From assembly GCA_963847735.1 (NCBI GenBank), contig CAWKAV010000003.1:1-64000 (forward strand): 64,000 nt of DNA, in the 5' to 3' direction. The DNA is from CAWKAV01 sp963847735. Its GTDB lineage: Bacteria; Desulfobacterota; Desulfuromonadia; Desulfuromonadales; BM103. Positions 1-10,735 of this stretch are shown one piece after another (the first letter of the stretch is position 1; each line of letters starts with the position of its first letter). Below the pieces are notes generated by a model. It was not told where the DNA came from and made no database searches. It worked only from the letters and a program-made list of their open reading frames with translations. A program made the translations under genes and the position numbers.

Positions 1-2
1 CG

Positions 3-3000
3 CAGACGCAGCAGGATCGAGTCAATGTAAGAGAAAATATCAGTCGACCTACGCACTGGTTTCTGACAGAGAAATTGGGTGTTCGAGCGTTTCTCGATGA
101 TGAAGATAGTCTCATGGGAGATGATAAAGATCTATTTCTTCTTGGGCCTGCCTACGAATGCACGCACGCGCTCCTCATGCTTTCGCAGGAGTATCGATAC
201 CGCAAATACTGCGTCAAAGAACTCAACACGTTCATGCATCGAAAAAAGCAGGGAGACAAGATTCACATAGCTCCTGTTCTTTGGACCGTCAATAATGTGG
301 ACGGATTTTGTCCGGCACTCAACAAACATATTTGGCTTGAAGCTAAATGCTTGGACCCAGCTGCCTTCTTGACAACTGAACTGTGGCCTGCCTTGCTCAA
401 GCTGTTTCCGGGCAGGCTGGGAGAGGACAAAGAGGCACAGCTGGAGGGCTTTCTCATGGAATACGTCGAATCAGTAAGTGGTGGCAGACTTGATGTACCC
501 AGCAGTGTTCAGAGGTTTGCGAATGCAAGGAAGAAAAAGGACAAGTCTGTGATTGATGAGATCCCAAAATTGTCCATCAACGAAGGCGACATTGACAAAC
601 ACGTTGAAAAGTTTGCAGCCGGTACAAGGCAATGGGTCTTTGACCGGTTCGATGAGTGGCTGGCGGAGAAGGACTCCTCTCGCGTTTTTGTGTTGGCCGC
701 GGGTGCTGGAATGGGCAAGACGGCAATCATGAGTTGGCTCGTACGGAATTGTGCGGACATTGTGGCGGCTTTTCACTTTTGTCAGCACATGAATAGCCGC
801 AATCGAGACCCAAGGCTAATGCTTTTTTCGCTCGTCCGTCAGCTCTGCCAGACAGCTTCCAGAGTACAGGGCCAAAGTGACGGAGTATATGAAAGAGTAT
901 AGACCTAACTAGAGCCATACTGATGAATAAGAACGAATACGACGTGGATGCGATATTCGTAGAATTTCTGAAGGGGCCTCTCGAGGCGATCGCGGCCGAC
1001 TACAATGGAGAAAGTCGTGTCATTTTGATTGATGCATTGGATGAAGTCTCGAATGATGACGATAGTAAGAACGAGCTTTTGACTTGCATCGTGGACTACT
1101 TTGACCAGCTTCCAACTTGGCTCAAAGTATGTATAACAACAAGACCTGAAACAAAGATGCTCACAGTGTCCAGGGACGGTGATACCCTGTCCATCGAGGG
1201 CCCTTTGAAGAAGTTCAATCCTTTTGTTGTCGAGCCGATGGAGTCGGAAAACAAGAAGGATCTATTCACATACTTCGAGAAGCTGCTGAAGGAATTGTTG
1301 GATGGTGTGACCAAACACGATGTGGACATTCAAGCCGCAATTGGCCTGCTTATACGCAAGAGCGAAGGGTATTTCATTGTCGCGGACTACGCAGCGACCA
1401 CTCTTCGTTCTTTGGTGAAGAAGAACTCGGAACTGAGCCTTCATGACATAGAGGATTTACCCGATGGTATGGACGATTTCTACCGGAAGCAGATGCAGCA
1501 CCGTCTGTTAGCCGCGAAGGATGAAAGTGCTCGCAGGAGGAATGCATTGGCACGGAAAGTGCTGCGGCTCATGGTGGCGGCAATGGAGCCACTCCCCCTT
1601 GACCTCCTACAGGTGCTATTGGATTGCGATGATGACGAAGAGTTTCTTTCGACTGTAGAACTCCTGTCCATGTTATTACCAGTCCGAGATGACCGAGTTG
1701 AGTTCTACCATAAGTCGTTTGTCGACTGGCTTGTGGACCCAAAGAAAAAGGCCGGGGTTTATCACATTAGGGAACAAGATGCTCGCGATGATATGGCAAA
1801 GTTGTGTCTTGAGGTATTGGAAAAATACATGGAAGACGGTGTGATCCGAACTTTCTGGTCACAGTCAATGGGTTCAAAAGAACGAGAAGGTGCGTCTACT
1901 TTATGTTATTTGCTCAAGTACGCGTTAAAGCACTTTCTTGGTTGCTCGAAAGGAAAGCAAAAGGAACTGCGTGCAATCGCACGTTCATTGGCGCTCAACA
2001 TTGATTTTATGCTTGGTCGAGCATCGATTGATGATAGCTATGAGCACTTTGAAGACTGCAGTGCGTTGGGTCAGCTTGGCGAGGATAAGTTGTTATCTCT
2101 GGTTGGCCGGGCTTTACAGCTTTCGCTGAGTGAAGTCTCGAAGGATATTCGACGGCTGCCAGGGCAGCTCATTGGAAGGCTGCTTGGTGTGTTGGAGAGT
2201 ACAGCGATCAGCAATAAAGTCCAATCGGAATTGAAGCAGCTTCTTTTGGAATGGAAAGAGACGCATTATGGATATCCGTGGTGGTGCCCAATGAATCCGT
2301 CGTGGGACCAGGCGGACTCGCCATGCTTGATGGTTTTGCAAGGACATTCGAGTTGTGTCATATTCAGTGTCATGGTCTCGCGACGGCACAAAGATAGCGT
2401 CGGGTTCTTGTGACAATTCGGTTCGAATCTGGGACGCTGCGACAGGACAATGTACGAGTGTGTTGGAAGGACATTCGAATTCGGTCAATTCAGTGTCATG
2501 GTCTCGCGACGGCACAAAGATAGCGTCTGGTTCTTTTGACAATTCGGTTCGAATCTGGGACGCTGCGACAGGACAATGTACGAGTGTGTTGGAAGGACAT
2601 TCGAGTAATGTCAATTCAGTGTCATGGTCTCCCGACGGCACAAAGATAGCGTCTGGTTCTTATGACAAATCGGTTCGAATCTGGGACGCTGCGACAGGAC
2701 AATGTACGAGTGTGTTGGAAGGACATTCGAGTGATGTCAATTCAGTGTCATGGTCTCACGACGGCACAAAGATAGCGTCGGGTTCTCTTGACAAATCGGT
2801 TCGAATCTGGGACGCTGCGACAGGACAATGTACGAGTGTGTTGGAAGGACATTCGAGTTTTGTCAATTCAGTGTCATGGTCTCACGACGGCACAAAGATA
2901 GCGTCGGGTTCTTCTGACAAATCGGTTCGAATCTGGGACGCTGCGACAGGACAATGTACGAGTGTGTTGGAAGGACATTCGAGTTATGTCAATTCAGTGT

Positions 3001-3917
3001 CATGGTCTCGCGACGGCACAAAGATAGCGTCGGGTTCTTGTGACAAATCGGTTCGAATCTGGGACGCTGCGACAGGACAATGTACGAGTGTGTTGGAAGG
3101 ACATTCGGATTGTGTCAATTCAGTGTCATGGTCTCACGACGGCACAAAGCTAGCGTCGGGTTCTTCTGACAAATCGGTTCGAATCTGGGACGCTGCGACA
3201 GGACAATGTACGAGTGTGTTGGAAGGACATTCGGATTCTGTCAGATCAGTGTCATGGTCTCACGACGGCACAAAGATAGCGTCGGGTTCTCGTGACAAAT
3301 CGGTTCGAATCTGGGACGCTGCGACAGGACAATGTACGAGTGTGTTGGAAGGACATTCGGATTGTGTCAGATTCAGTGTCATGGTCTCACGACGGCACAA
3401 AGCTAGCATCGGGTTCTTCTGACAGATTCGGTTCGAATCTGGGACGCTGCGACAGGACAATGTACGAGTGTGTTGGAAGGACATTCGAGTTCTGTCAATT
3501 CAGTGTCATGGTCTCCCGACGGCACAAAGATAGCGTCGGGTTCTTGTGACAAATCGGTTCGAATCTGGGACGCTGCGACAGGACAATGTACGAGTGTGTT
3601 GGAAGGACATTCGAGTTGGGTCAATTCAGTGTCATGGTCTCGCGACGGCACAAAGATAGCGTCGGGTTCTTGAGGACAATTCGGTTCGAATTTGGGATGT
3701 TGCAACGGGAGAATGCCTTTCGGAGTTGGATGAATCGACTGCAGGAGACGCTCTTGCCGACTTTGAATTTGAAAAAGCAGTGTTTGTCAACATCAAGGAC
3801 TTGGATTCCGACGGCATTGTTCCTTCTGGAAGTGATCCATTGTCAATCAAGGGATCCCGAGCCATTGCGAAATGGTCGAAGAAGTATATTCTGTTTTTTG
3901 AGCGAAAAGAAGCATGA
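3..3917 (+). CDS. TIR-NACHT-WD40 receptor-like protein (5' partial, several frameshifts)
   Basis: One long gene is readable across several frame changes. Residues from nt 3 to about 300 resemble a TIR domain: RAFLDDEDSLMGDD, then a LLMLSQEY strand and CVKEL helix. A NACHT NTPase follows with Walker A GAGMGKTA (about nt 702-728) and Walker B-like VILIDALDEV (about nt 1018-1050). A helical region leads to at least 11 WD40 repeats (nt 2330-3740), and the tail ends at TGA 3915-3917. Indels near 850, 905, 2350, 3370, 3425 and 3672 break the frame, and conserved sequence resumes each time. Proteins of this architecture act as STAND immune-type receptors in which the repeats sense ligand and NACHT oligomerises; that role here is inferred. 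The 5' end lies outside the window. It could be a true pseudogene, but indel errors elsewhere in the window make assembly error more likely. Confidence 0.72.
2367..3675 (+). repeat. Tandem 126-bp WD40-coding repeats, about 11 units
   Basis: Each 126-bp unit encodes 42 residues of the form SWSxDGTKIASGSxDKS, then VRIWDAATGQCTSVLEGHS. Units are almost identical at the DNA level, synonymous sites included. Differences cluster at three places: the residue before DGTK (R, P or H), the residue after ASGS (C, F, Y, L, S or R), and the two residues between GHS and V (SC, NS, SN, SD, SF, SY, DC, DS, SS, SW). The last unit, from about 3676, is diverged (IWDVATGECLSEL). The pattern shows recent amplification or gene conversion with selected variation at a few surface codons. 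Confidence 0.9.
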
Positions 3918-4194
3918 ATGGCATGAAAAGTGGCGTGCGTGGCCAACGCAGTCTCAATAAACAATAATAAGACATCAATTGCATTTACTGTGATACAAAT
4001 AGCGTCGTATTCGTTCAAACGACCGTCATGATGGTCATCTCATCATCAATCATCAAAATTCAAAAGATCCAAAGCGGGAGGTTCGACTGGATCGAGACTC
4101 AAATTTTGTATATAACGTCGCGATCATCACAACATATGGGAGATCTGTTGTTTCTTGAGTCTCATCATGTAAAGGGGTCTCTCGCATCTCCAGC
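3918..4194. other. Intergenic, no gene seen
   Basis: AT-richer spacer between the NACHT-WD40 gene and the RraA-like gene. It probably contains the 3' UTR of the first and promoter/5' UTR of the second; I see no ORF or structured RNA that I can support. Confidence 0.4.
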
Positions 4195-4959
4195 ATGATG
4201 ATAGCAAGGCAGCAGTTGTATTATCAAAGCGCAGTTGTTCGAAGGAGCCTATCGAATAGCAGCAGCGTCCTCGATTTATTGCTCAAGGACCTGAAACAGC
4301 TCTCGCTCGCTTGTATCTGTGACGCAGATAAACAAGTACAGTCCAAGGAAGGGATTCGTTTACTAGCGAGTGATATACGGCCCATTAATTCTTGTGGAGG
4401 TACTACGATGGTTGGTGTGGCTCGAACAATCAAATGCACCAAACGCAATGACTTTCTCGCTGTCTTGCGAGGTCTCATGGAAGCCCAGGACGAGAATGAA
4501 GTACTCATCGTCGACACTTCAGATTCCAATCGTGCTGTAGCAGGTGAATTGTTTTGTACACAAGCAGAGCAAAAAGGTCTCAGTGGTATTGTTGTAGATG
4601 GTCCTGTTCGTGATACACAGGCCATTCAACAGCTGACATGGATGAGATGTTACGCTTCGTCCGTCACTCCATACGCAGGGACGACTCTGTCACCAGGTCA
4701 AATGCAAACATCGGTGGTTTGTGGAGGAATTCGCATCAAGCCTGGAGAGATTGTAGTGGGAGACAATGACGGAATCATTGTGGCTTCGTCTGCAACATTC
4801 AAAGAACTGCTGCCTCACGCCAAGGCGATTCAAGAGGCCGAAGCCAAGATACATGCGAGGCTCTTGGAAGGAGAAAATCTCAGTTCAATGACAAACTATG
4901 AAGAGCACTTGAAAGCAAGGTTAGCGCTGGAACCATCCTCGCTGGAGTTTAGAATATAG
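4195..4959 (+). CDS. RraA-like / HMG aldolase-family protein
   Basis: A 254-residue protein of the RraA fold family (RraA, HMG/CHA aldolase, dimethylmenaquinone methyltransferase-like). Around residues 58-80 a GTTMVGVARTIKC strand opens the fold. Residues 128-142 (GLSGIVVDGPVRDTQAI) carry the family G-x-x-x-D-G-x-x-R-D active-site signature, and IKPGEIVVGDNDGIIV (about 185-200) is the conserved C-terminal loop. The first 25 or so residues are not part of the fold and could be a targeting sequence. There is no bacterial ribosome binding site. The substrate cannot be told: members include class II pyruvate aldolases and the E. coli RNase E inhibitor. ATG 4195 or the next codon may be the start. 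Confidence 0.75.
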   Translation: MMIARQQLYYQSAVVRRSLSNSSSVLDLLLKDLKQLSLACICDADKQVQSKEGIRLLASDIRPINSCGGTTMVGVARTIKCTKRNDFLAVLRGLMEAQDENEVLIVDTSDSNRAVAGELFCTQAEQKGLSGIVVDGPVRDTQAIQQLTWMRCYASSVTPYAGTTLSPGQMQTSVVCGGIRIKPGEIVVGDNDGIIVASSATFKELLPHAKAIQEAEAKIHARLLEGENLSSMTNYEEHLKARLALEPSSLEFRI

Positions 4960-5044
4960 TGGTGGCGACTTTGCTGCATTTGTAGACTTTCAACTGCATT
5001 TGCTCGGTATCACTTAGTTCATTATACTGTACATCAACTATAAT

Positions 5045-5917
5045 CTATGCAGTAGGATATGGAATTGACATGGATTCGAGTACACTCTTTCGGTAGCTTT
5101 CTGTCCAGTTGCCATTACGTTCTCGAACAACCAAGCTCTCCCTCTGCACTACTACGTTGCTGCCATCTGCCTTTTTCATAACGTAGACACAAAACAGAGT
5201 GGGCTTTCCTTCTCGACCAATCACTTCTACTTGTTTCAAAATTTGCAAACCTGTTTCTGTGGCAGCCGCCACAACTCGATTGTGATTGAGCCAATTCTCG
5301 CACACAACAAATCGTCCTGTACTTGGCTTCAAGACACGAGCAGCAGCCTCACAGTAAGCTTCAATTCCTCCACGAAATTCACACCGTGCCGGAGCTGACT
5401 GCCGGGCCGTCGGCATTCCTCCTTGCTGAATGACAGCCTCCGTAACCTTGTCCTCGTCGTTGACGGTAAAATCCACTCGAAAGTAGGGAGGTGTCCCCGT
5501 CACCAAATCAAAGTCTTGTTTCGATATCACGTCTCGAAAGTCGCCATGAACAATGTGTACATCGACACGGCTTCCTACATTGAAGGATAAGCTGCGCCGT
5601 GCCAGTTCGACAGCCTCCGACCGTGCTTCGACTCCAATCGCCTTGTTGACTGTTTGTCCATTCTTCAAAAGTGCCCATGTCACCATTTGCAATACACTTG
5701 CATTCCCCGTTCCCAAATCCAAATAGTCAACATGATGCTCTCCAACAGCTTCTTGTTGTTGAGAAGCAACCCAAGCTGTCACCAAATCATCCGTCGTCCA
5801 TCGGTGGGAACCGACGCGTTGAAGGATTCTCCAAGAGCCCACCAAATTGCACAGCTGTTCACCCTGTCGTGGAATCCAAACAGGAATAATATCATTTTGA
5901 GATATTTTTTCAGACAT
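5045..5917 (-). CDS. TrmN6-like SAM-dependent methyltransferase
   Basis: A 290-residue class I methyltransferase. The SAM motif I is YLDLGTGNASVLQMV (about residues 64-78), followed by the acidic strand GVEARSEAVELARRS and HGDFRD. The catalytic motif is GTPPYF, a variant of the NPPY motif of N6-adenine methyltransferases. This layout matches the TrmN6/YfiC family that methylates adenine 37 of tRNA1(Val) in bacteria; eukaryotic algae have homologues with unproved substrates. A disordered patch of about 30 residues follows the PPY motif. It is a single uninterrupted frame with no SD site, transcribed towards the RraA-like gene. Exact substrate is inferred only from family. Confidence 0.75.
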   Translation of the reverse strand: MSEKISQNDIIPVWIPRQGEQLCNLVGSWRILQRVGSHRWTTDDLVTAWVASQQQEAVGEHHVDYLDLGTGNASVLQMVTWALLKNGQTVNKAIGVEARSEAVELARRSLSFNVGSRVDVHIVHGDFRDVISKQDFDLVTGTPPYFRVDFTVNDEDKVTEAVIQQGGMPTARQSAPARCEFRGGIEAYCEAAARVLKPSTGRFVVCENWLNHNRVVAAATETGLQILKQVEVIGREGKPTLFCVYVMKKADGSNVVVQRESLVVRERNGNWTESYRKSVLESMSIPYPTA

Positions 5918-6268
5918 TGCTACATCTCCATCCTTGGCCTTGGCAACGAGATCGATCCACCTTGTGTCTGTCTCTAAGGTTCAAATGGCGCATTCAGGAC
6001 CAGAAGAAGACGAAGAAAAGTACCGGGGAGAGTCGGTGATTCCAATTGAGCTTGTGAACACATGACAGTTCATTCGACTTGAACGTACTTTGGGCTCTGA
6101 CTTATCTGCACTTTCACCCCGCAAAACTAGCTCGACGCAGTCCGTCCTACGTCAAACGATTATCCACTACATTAAATAGTAAGTGCTACGTGGTAAGGAA
6201 TCTAATCGGAGACACATTATTCTGTTGGATCTCCACCTCATCCGGTCTCGCACTTTTTCTTATGTAGT
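5918..6268. other. Intergenic, no gene seen
   Basis: About 350 bases between the methyltransferase start and the end of the carboxypeptidase gene, both on the minus strand. Short open frames here lack any recognisable motif. It probably holds the methyltransferase promoter and the carboxypeptidase 3' UTR. Confidence 0.4.
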
Positions 6269-7214
6269 CTACTTGTAGTTGCATGTTGGGCAGACATAGG
6301 CATCATCGGGCGACATTTTGGTCCAGAACTCTCCCTCCGCTCGCAGCAAAGGATGGACGTAGGCGAGCGGGTCAAGCAACGAAGCGCCCAGCATGTAGGA
6401 GCGATGCGGGCTCCAACCATGAACCGGATCTGGATCAGTCCTGCAATCCTTGTATGGCATTTCCAATGTCATGGAAAGACAGTCGAAACGGGAGGCAATT
6501 TGATTCTTCGCAATACCCAAGTTCCCTTCCATTGGAGGGTCGGGTTCGTAGCCAATCTCTGCTTGCATGTCCGCATTGGCGCGACCGTATGCAGCCAAGA
6601 AAGCACCATGAAGACTCTTCAACCGAGGGCCCCAGTTGGGAGCACCTTCAGCTCCCGCAATGAAGTTGAAGGGAAGTTCCTCGTCGCCATGGATATCCAG
6701 AGAAACATCAACACCAGTCTCGTCCATCTTTTTCAAGACATAGTAGACTTCGGGAGATCGAGCCAAGGTTGGCGCTTCGTAGTAGTCTGGATCGCCTTTC
6801 TTGCCCCTGGGGCCCCATTCACGGTTCAAGTTGGCACCAACACCATTAGTACGCAGATGACCTCGGACGACACCATCGGGACACATGCAGGGGACAATGT
6901 AAAATGTGTAGAGCTTTCGAAGACGATGCGTCAGGCCATCCACTTCTCCATTGGTGTTCAAGCCCAGGAGTCGCGTCAAGAGGCCTTCGGCAAACCATGC
7001 TGCCATGGTTTCACCGGGATGCTGTCGATGAAAGATCCAGCAGACTCGTTCTCCAGTTCCGACTGTAATGAGATCAATCTCGCGGCCTTCCAAGGTCTGT
7101 CCAAGCGATTCGACGTTGGCATAGGCAGAGCACTTGGAAACGAGCTCCAAGTGTCGTTGGTACGTAAAGAGTGGATAAAAGGAGAAGAAGACGCTCCCAT
7201 TCTTCCAATCAAAC
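6269..7214 (-). CDS. M14 cytosolic-type carboxypeptidase (N terminus lost at contig join)
   Basis: About 315 residues of a zinc carboxypeptidase of the M14 cytosolic/Nna1-like group. Zinc ligands are H and E of QHPGE and the H of DIHGDEE; substrate-contact residues appear in GANLNREWGPRG, and the catalytic glutamate in LEMPYKDC. The pre-catalytic part (DWKNGSVFFSFYPLF) corresponds to the small N-terminal beta domain of this group. The reading frame stays open to 7423, but upstream of about 7214 it is the antisense of a bacterial menG/ubiE gene, so the authentic N terminus is missing. Family members trim C-terminal acidic residues of proteins such as tubulin in eukaryotes; function here is unknown. 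Confidence 0.8.
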
Positions 7215-7235
7215 GCTCGGGGGCCAGCCGAACCT
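7205..7235. other. Probable chimeric join, eukaryote-like to planctomycete-like
   Basis: On the left the minus-strand M14 carboxypeptidase is coherent up to about 7214. On the right the plus-strand UbiE/MenG protein is coherent from about 7222 (NLEFQEADTTELPFPDDQF). Both genes are truncated at the same point, in opposite orientation, and base composition rises to high GC. The simplest reading is an assembly or scaffolding artefact rather than horizontal transfer. Confidence 0.75.
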
Positions 7236-7652
7236 GGAGTTCCAGGAGGCCGACACGACCGAGTTGCCCTTTCCGGATGACCAGTTCCAGATCGTGACCG
7301 TCGCGTTTGGGTTGCGAAATGTTGTCGACACCGACCGGGGACTTCGCGAGATGGCCGCGTCTGCCGCCCCGGAGGCCGGGTCGCCGTGCTGGAGTTTTCG
7401 ATGCCCACGCGACAGCCGTTCAAGGCCCTGTACGGCTGGTACTTCCGCCAGGTCCTCCCCCGCCTCGGGCAATGGCTGGCCCGAAACGAGGAAGAGGCGT
7501 ACGCCTATCTGCCGGATAGCGTCGGCCAGTTTCCCTTCGGTCAGGCGATGGCCGACCGGATGGAACAAATCGGCTTAGCGGACGTCCGCTATTACCCTCT
7601 TACCCTGGGCATTGCGACGCTCTACGTCGGCCTCAAGCCCCGACTGCGATAG
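7222..7652 (+). CDS. menG: MenG/UbiE methyltransferase, C-terminal part (one frameshift)
   Basis: C-terminal two thirds of the demethylmenaquinone/ubiquinone C-methyltransferase. Visible motifs are ADTTELPFPDDQF, the family signature FGLRNV, and after a one-base slip near 7350 RVCRPGGRVAVLEFSMP, then the C-terminal YLPDSVGQFP and a closing GIATLYVGLKP. It performs the last methylation in menaquinone synthesis. The SAM-binding N terminus is lost at the join. It lies 38 bases upstream of menF and heads the men cluster, consistent with its role. Confidence 0.8.
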
Positions 7653-7690
7653 GGACGCGTCATTTATCTTCGCCACGAAGGTTTCACACC

Positions 7691-9057
7691 ATGCTGGAAG
7701 CGACGGTCAACCCTGGTCGAGCCCATCATCTGTGGGTGCCCGATCTCGTTCGACGGATCGAGGCATGTCGCACGTTCCCGGCGGTCGTTGAAGCGACGAT
7801 CGCTCGCGACCCCTACGATTGGCTGCAGTCGCAGACCGACGATTTCAAACTGATCTGGGGCGATCGCGGCAAGACCACGGTGATCGCGGGACTGGGCGTT
7901 GCGAAGCAAGTCTCAACGGGCGTCGGCGAATCGGCGACGATGACGGTCAACCGCTGCCGGGCAACCTTGACAGGGCTGCCGGAGCAGCGGATGTATGGCG
8001 GTTTCGCGTTTCGTCCGGACGGCGTCTGGCAGAACTCGCCTTGGCAGCCCTTTGGCGCGGCGACGTTTTGGCTCCCGCGTGCCACGCTCCAGGACGGTCG
8101 TCTCCAGATGGTCATCGTCGAACCAGAGGACGTCCCGGCGGCCATCCGTTTCGCACGTCGCCTCACGAACGACATCCAAGGGGCCGAGTCCGTGATTCCC
8201 CCTTGGATCCGGTCGCGTCGACCGCCCGGATCGCACGCAGTGGAATCAATGCATCGAACACGTGCTGGGGATGTTTGCCAGCGAGGTGCTGGAGAAGATC
8301 GTCCTGGCTCGACAGGTGGAGTTCGCCTTTGAGGGGCCGCTAAGTCCGCTGGCCATTCTGCGACAACTCGCCAGGTCGACCCCGGCCTGCTATCACTTCT
8401 GTCTGCAGACAGCGCCTCGTCACGGCTTTGTGGGGGCCACCCCCGAGCGGTTGTTCTGGCGACGGGGACGGGCGATACTCAGCGAGGTCGTTGCCGGGAC
8501 GCGGGCCCGGGGCAGTACGCCGCAGGAAGACGAACGACTCGGAGCGGCCTTGCTGGCGAGCAGCAAGGACCAGTTGGAACACGACATCGTCCGCAAGAGT
8601 ATCCGGCAACGATTGCATTCCTCTGTCGAACGTCTCAACGTCGACGCCAAGGCATCACTGTTGAAACTCGCGACGAAGCAACATCTGTTCTCGCGGGTAT
8701 CGGCCGAGTTACTGGACGGTATCAACGATGGAATCTTGGTCGAGCGACTCCATCCCACGCCGGCGGTCGGCGGCTACCCCGACCGAGAACGCGCTGGACG
8801 AAATCCGTCGGCTGGAGCCGTTCCAGCGCGGCTGGTACGCCGCGCCGGTGGGCTGGATTGGCGTCGACGAGGCGGAATTTGCCGTCGCGATCCGCTCGGG
8901 GTTGATACACGAGGACCGGCTGACCTTGTACTCGGGCGCCGGGATCGTGCCCGGATCGACGGCCGACTCGGAGTGGGATGAGATTGAGCATAAGATCAGC
9001 GATTTTCTGCAACTGTTGACGCCCGCCGCGGCTGCGGTGGACGTGGCGTCCCGCTGA
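7691..9057 (+). CDS. menF: Isochorismate synthase MenF (frameshifts near 8205 and 8765)
   Basis: Chorismate-binding enzyme that converts chorismate to isochorismate, the first committed step of menaquinone synthesis. The N-terminal segment (YGGFAFRPDG, FGAATFWLP) is family-like. After a slip, VLEKIVLARQVEF, FVGATPERLF, SEVVAGTRARG and LHPTPAVGGYP follow. After a second slip come WYAAPVGWIG and FAVAIRSGL, then YSGAGIVPGST and SEWDEIEHKI, the Mg and chorismate site. Length over the frames is about 450 residues, normal for MenF. The gap to menD is 14 bases. The frame breaks fall inside conserved sequence, so indel error is the likely cause. Confidence 0.88.
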
Positions 9058-9071
9058 CGAACCCAAGCGCT

Positions 9072-10735
9072 ATGGATGTCGATTCCCAGACACCCTCACC
9101 CGGCAGTCGCGCAACGGCGGAATTCTTGATCGATGCGTGTTTGCAAGAGGGCGTCGATCATTTCTTCATCGCGCCGGGCTCCCGTTGCACCCCGCTGACG
9201 ATGGCGGTCGCCGATCGTCCGCAAGCCCGAGTCGTGCAGCACTTCGATGAACGCGGGCTGGCTTACGCCTGTGTGGGGTACGCTCGGGCAACGGGGCGTC
9301 CCGGTGCCTTCATCTGCACCTCCGGTACCGCCGTGGTAAATGCGTCGCCGGCGGTTGTCGAGGCCTCACTGGATCACGTCCCTCTGTTGCTGCTGACGGC
9401 CGACCGACCACCGGAGTTGCGCGACACCGGTGCGAATCAAACGATCGATCAAGTCAAGGTCTTCGCCGACTTCACGCGTTGGTTCTTCGATCTCCCCTGC
9501 CCCGGTCCGCCACTGACGGATCGCTTTTGGCGATCCGCGGTGGCACATGCCGTCGACCGCGCAGCGGAGGGGCCGGTGCAGTTGAACTGCATGTTCCGCG
9601 AGCCCTTTGATACGCGGGATTTGGCGGCAAGTGAGCACTCGCAGAGACCAATTCCACCCTCCATCCGCTTGAACACTCAAATTGCCTGGCAAGTTCCCGA
9701 AGGCCGTACGCTGGTGATCGCGGGAGGCTGCCGCCCAGCGGAGGCCCTCGCCGCACGGCGATTGGCCGAACGGATCGGGTGCCCGTTCCTTGCCGACATT
9801 ACCAGCGGCCTGCGCAGGCTGAGCCACGATCTGTTGCTGATGCGAGACGATGCACCGGCCGCCGATGTGATCATCCATGTGGGCGGCCGCATCGTTTCTA
9901 AACGATGGCTTCAGTTCGTCGCTGCCCACCCACCGCAGCACTTTTTGCACCTGACGCCCTTCTTCGATCGGCATGATCCGCTACACCGCGTGACCCAGGT
10001 GATCCGTGGCGAGTTGGTCTCGCTGTGTGACGGGGCCCGCTGCGACGCGCCGTCACCCGCGGAGTTTCTCGAAGCCTGGTTGCGCCGCAGCCGGTTGAGT
10101 GAGCGGGCCGCCGAGGATGTGATCGACGGGCTGTCGACGGTGAATGAACCCGGGATCGTCCGCTTACTGGCGGGGGAGTTGCCCGCCGGAAACGGCCTGC
10201 TGTTGGGAAACAGCCTGCCGATTCGAACATGGGATACGTTTGGCCGACCAGGGCACGACCGCTCGGCGCCGGGAAACGTGGCTGCCAATCGAGGGGCGAG
10301 CGGGATCGACGGGCTAATCGCCACCGCCACGGGATTCGCGATCGGCCTGAGACAGACCCGTCACCGCCCTGGTCGGCGACCTGTCCGCGCTGCACGATCT
10401 GAACAGCTTGGCCTTATTGGCGGCCAGTCCCGCTCCGGTCGTCCTGGTGGTAATCAACAATGACGGGGGCGGGATTTTTCACTTCTTGCCGGTTGTCGAA
10501 TCACGATCGTTCGAACGTTTTTTTGCCACGCCGCACGGCCGTAACTTTGGCGACGCCGCACGAATGTTTGGGCTCGACTATGCACTGCCCCGGTCGCCGT
10601 CCGAGCTTCGAGATATGTACCGTCAGGCCTGCACGGCGCCCCATTCCAGCCTTATTGAAATCCAGACCGATCGCCAGCAAACCCGCGAGCTGTATCGTAC
10701 AAATCGAAGCGGCAGTCAGAGAGGCGACTGCATGA
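9072..10735 (+). CDS. menD: SEPHCHC synthase MenD (two frameshifts)
   Basis: Thiamine-diphosphate enzyme joining 2-oxoglutarate and isochorismate. N-terminal motifs are APGSRCTPLTMAV and HFDERGLAY with the catalytic glutamate, then CTSGTAVVNASPAV and LLTADRPPELRDTGANQTIDQ. After ANRGASGIDGLIATATG a slip near 10350 leads into VGDLSALHDLNSLALL and VVINNDGGGIFHFLP, the ThDP/Mg site. A second slip near 10690 restores the frame ending EAAVREATA at TGA 10733-10735. That stop overlaps the menH ATG (ATGA). Reconstructed length about 553 residues agrees with the family. Confidence 0.9.

Noticed and set aside
2367..3675. Regular repeats as a possible CRISPR array
   Set aside because: Repeats are 126 bp, directly contiguous, coding for WD40 motifs, with no spacers.
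1..7215. Horizontal transfer of eukaryotic genes into a planctomycete
   Set aside because: Both flanking genes are cut at the join and no mobile element is present; chimeric assembly is simpler.
7215..7423. N-terminal extension of the M14 carboxypeptidase
   Set aside because: Antisense of menG; arginine/proline-rich without motifs, beyond the contig join.
9366..9974. Minus-strand frame in menD
   Set aside because: Antisense shadow in GC-rich sequence.
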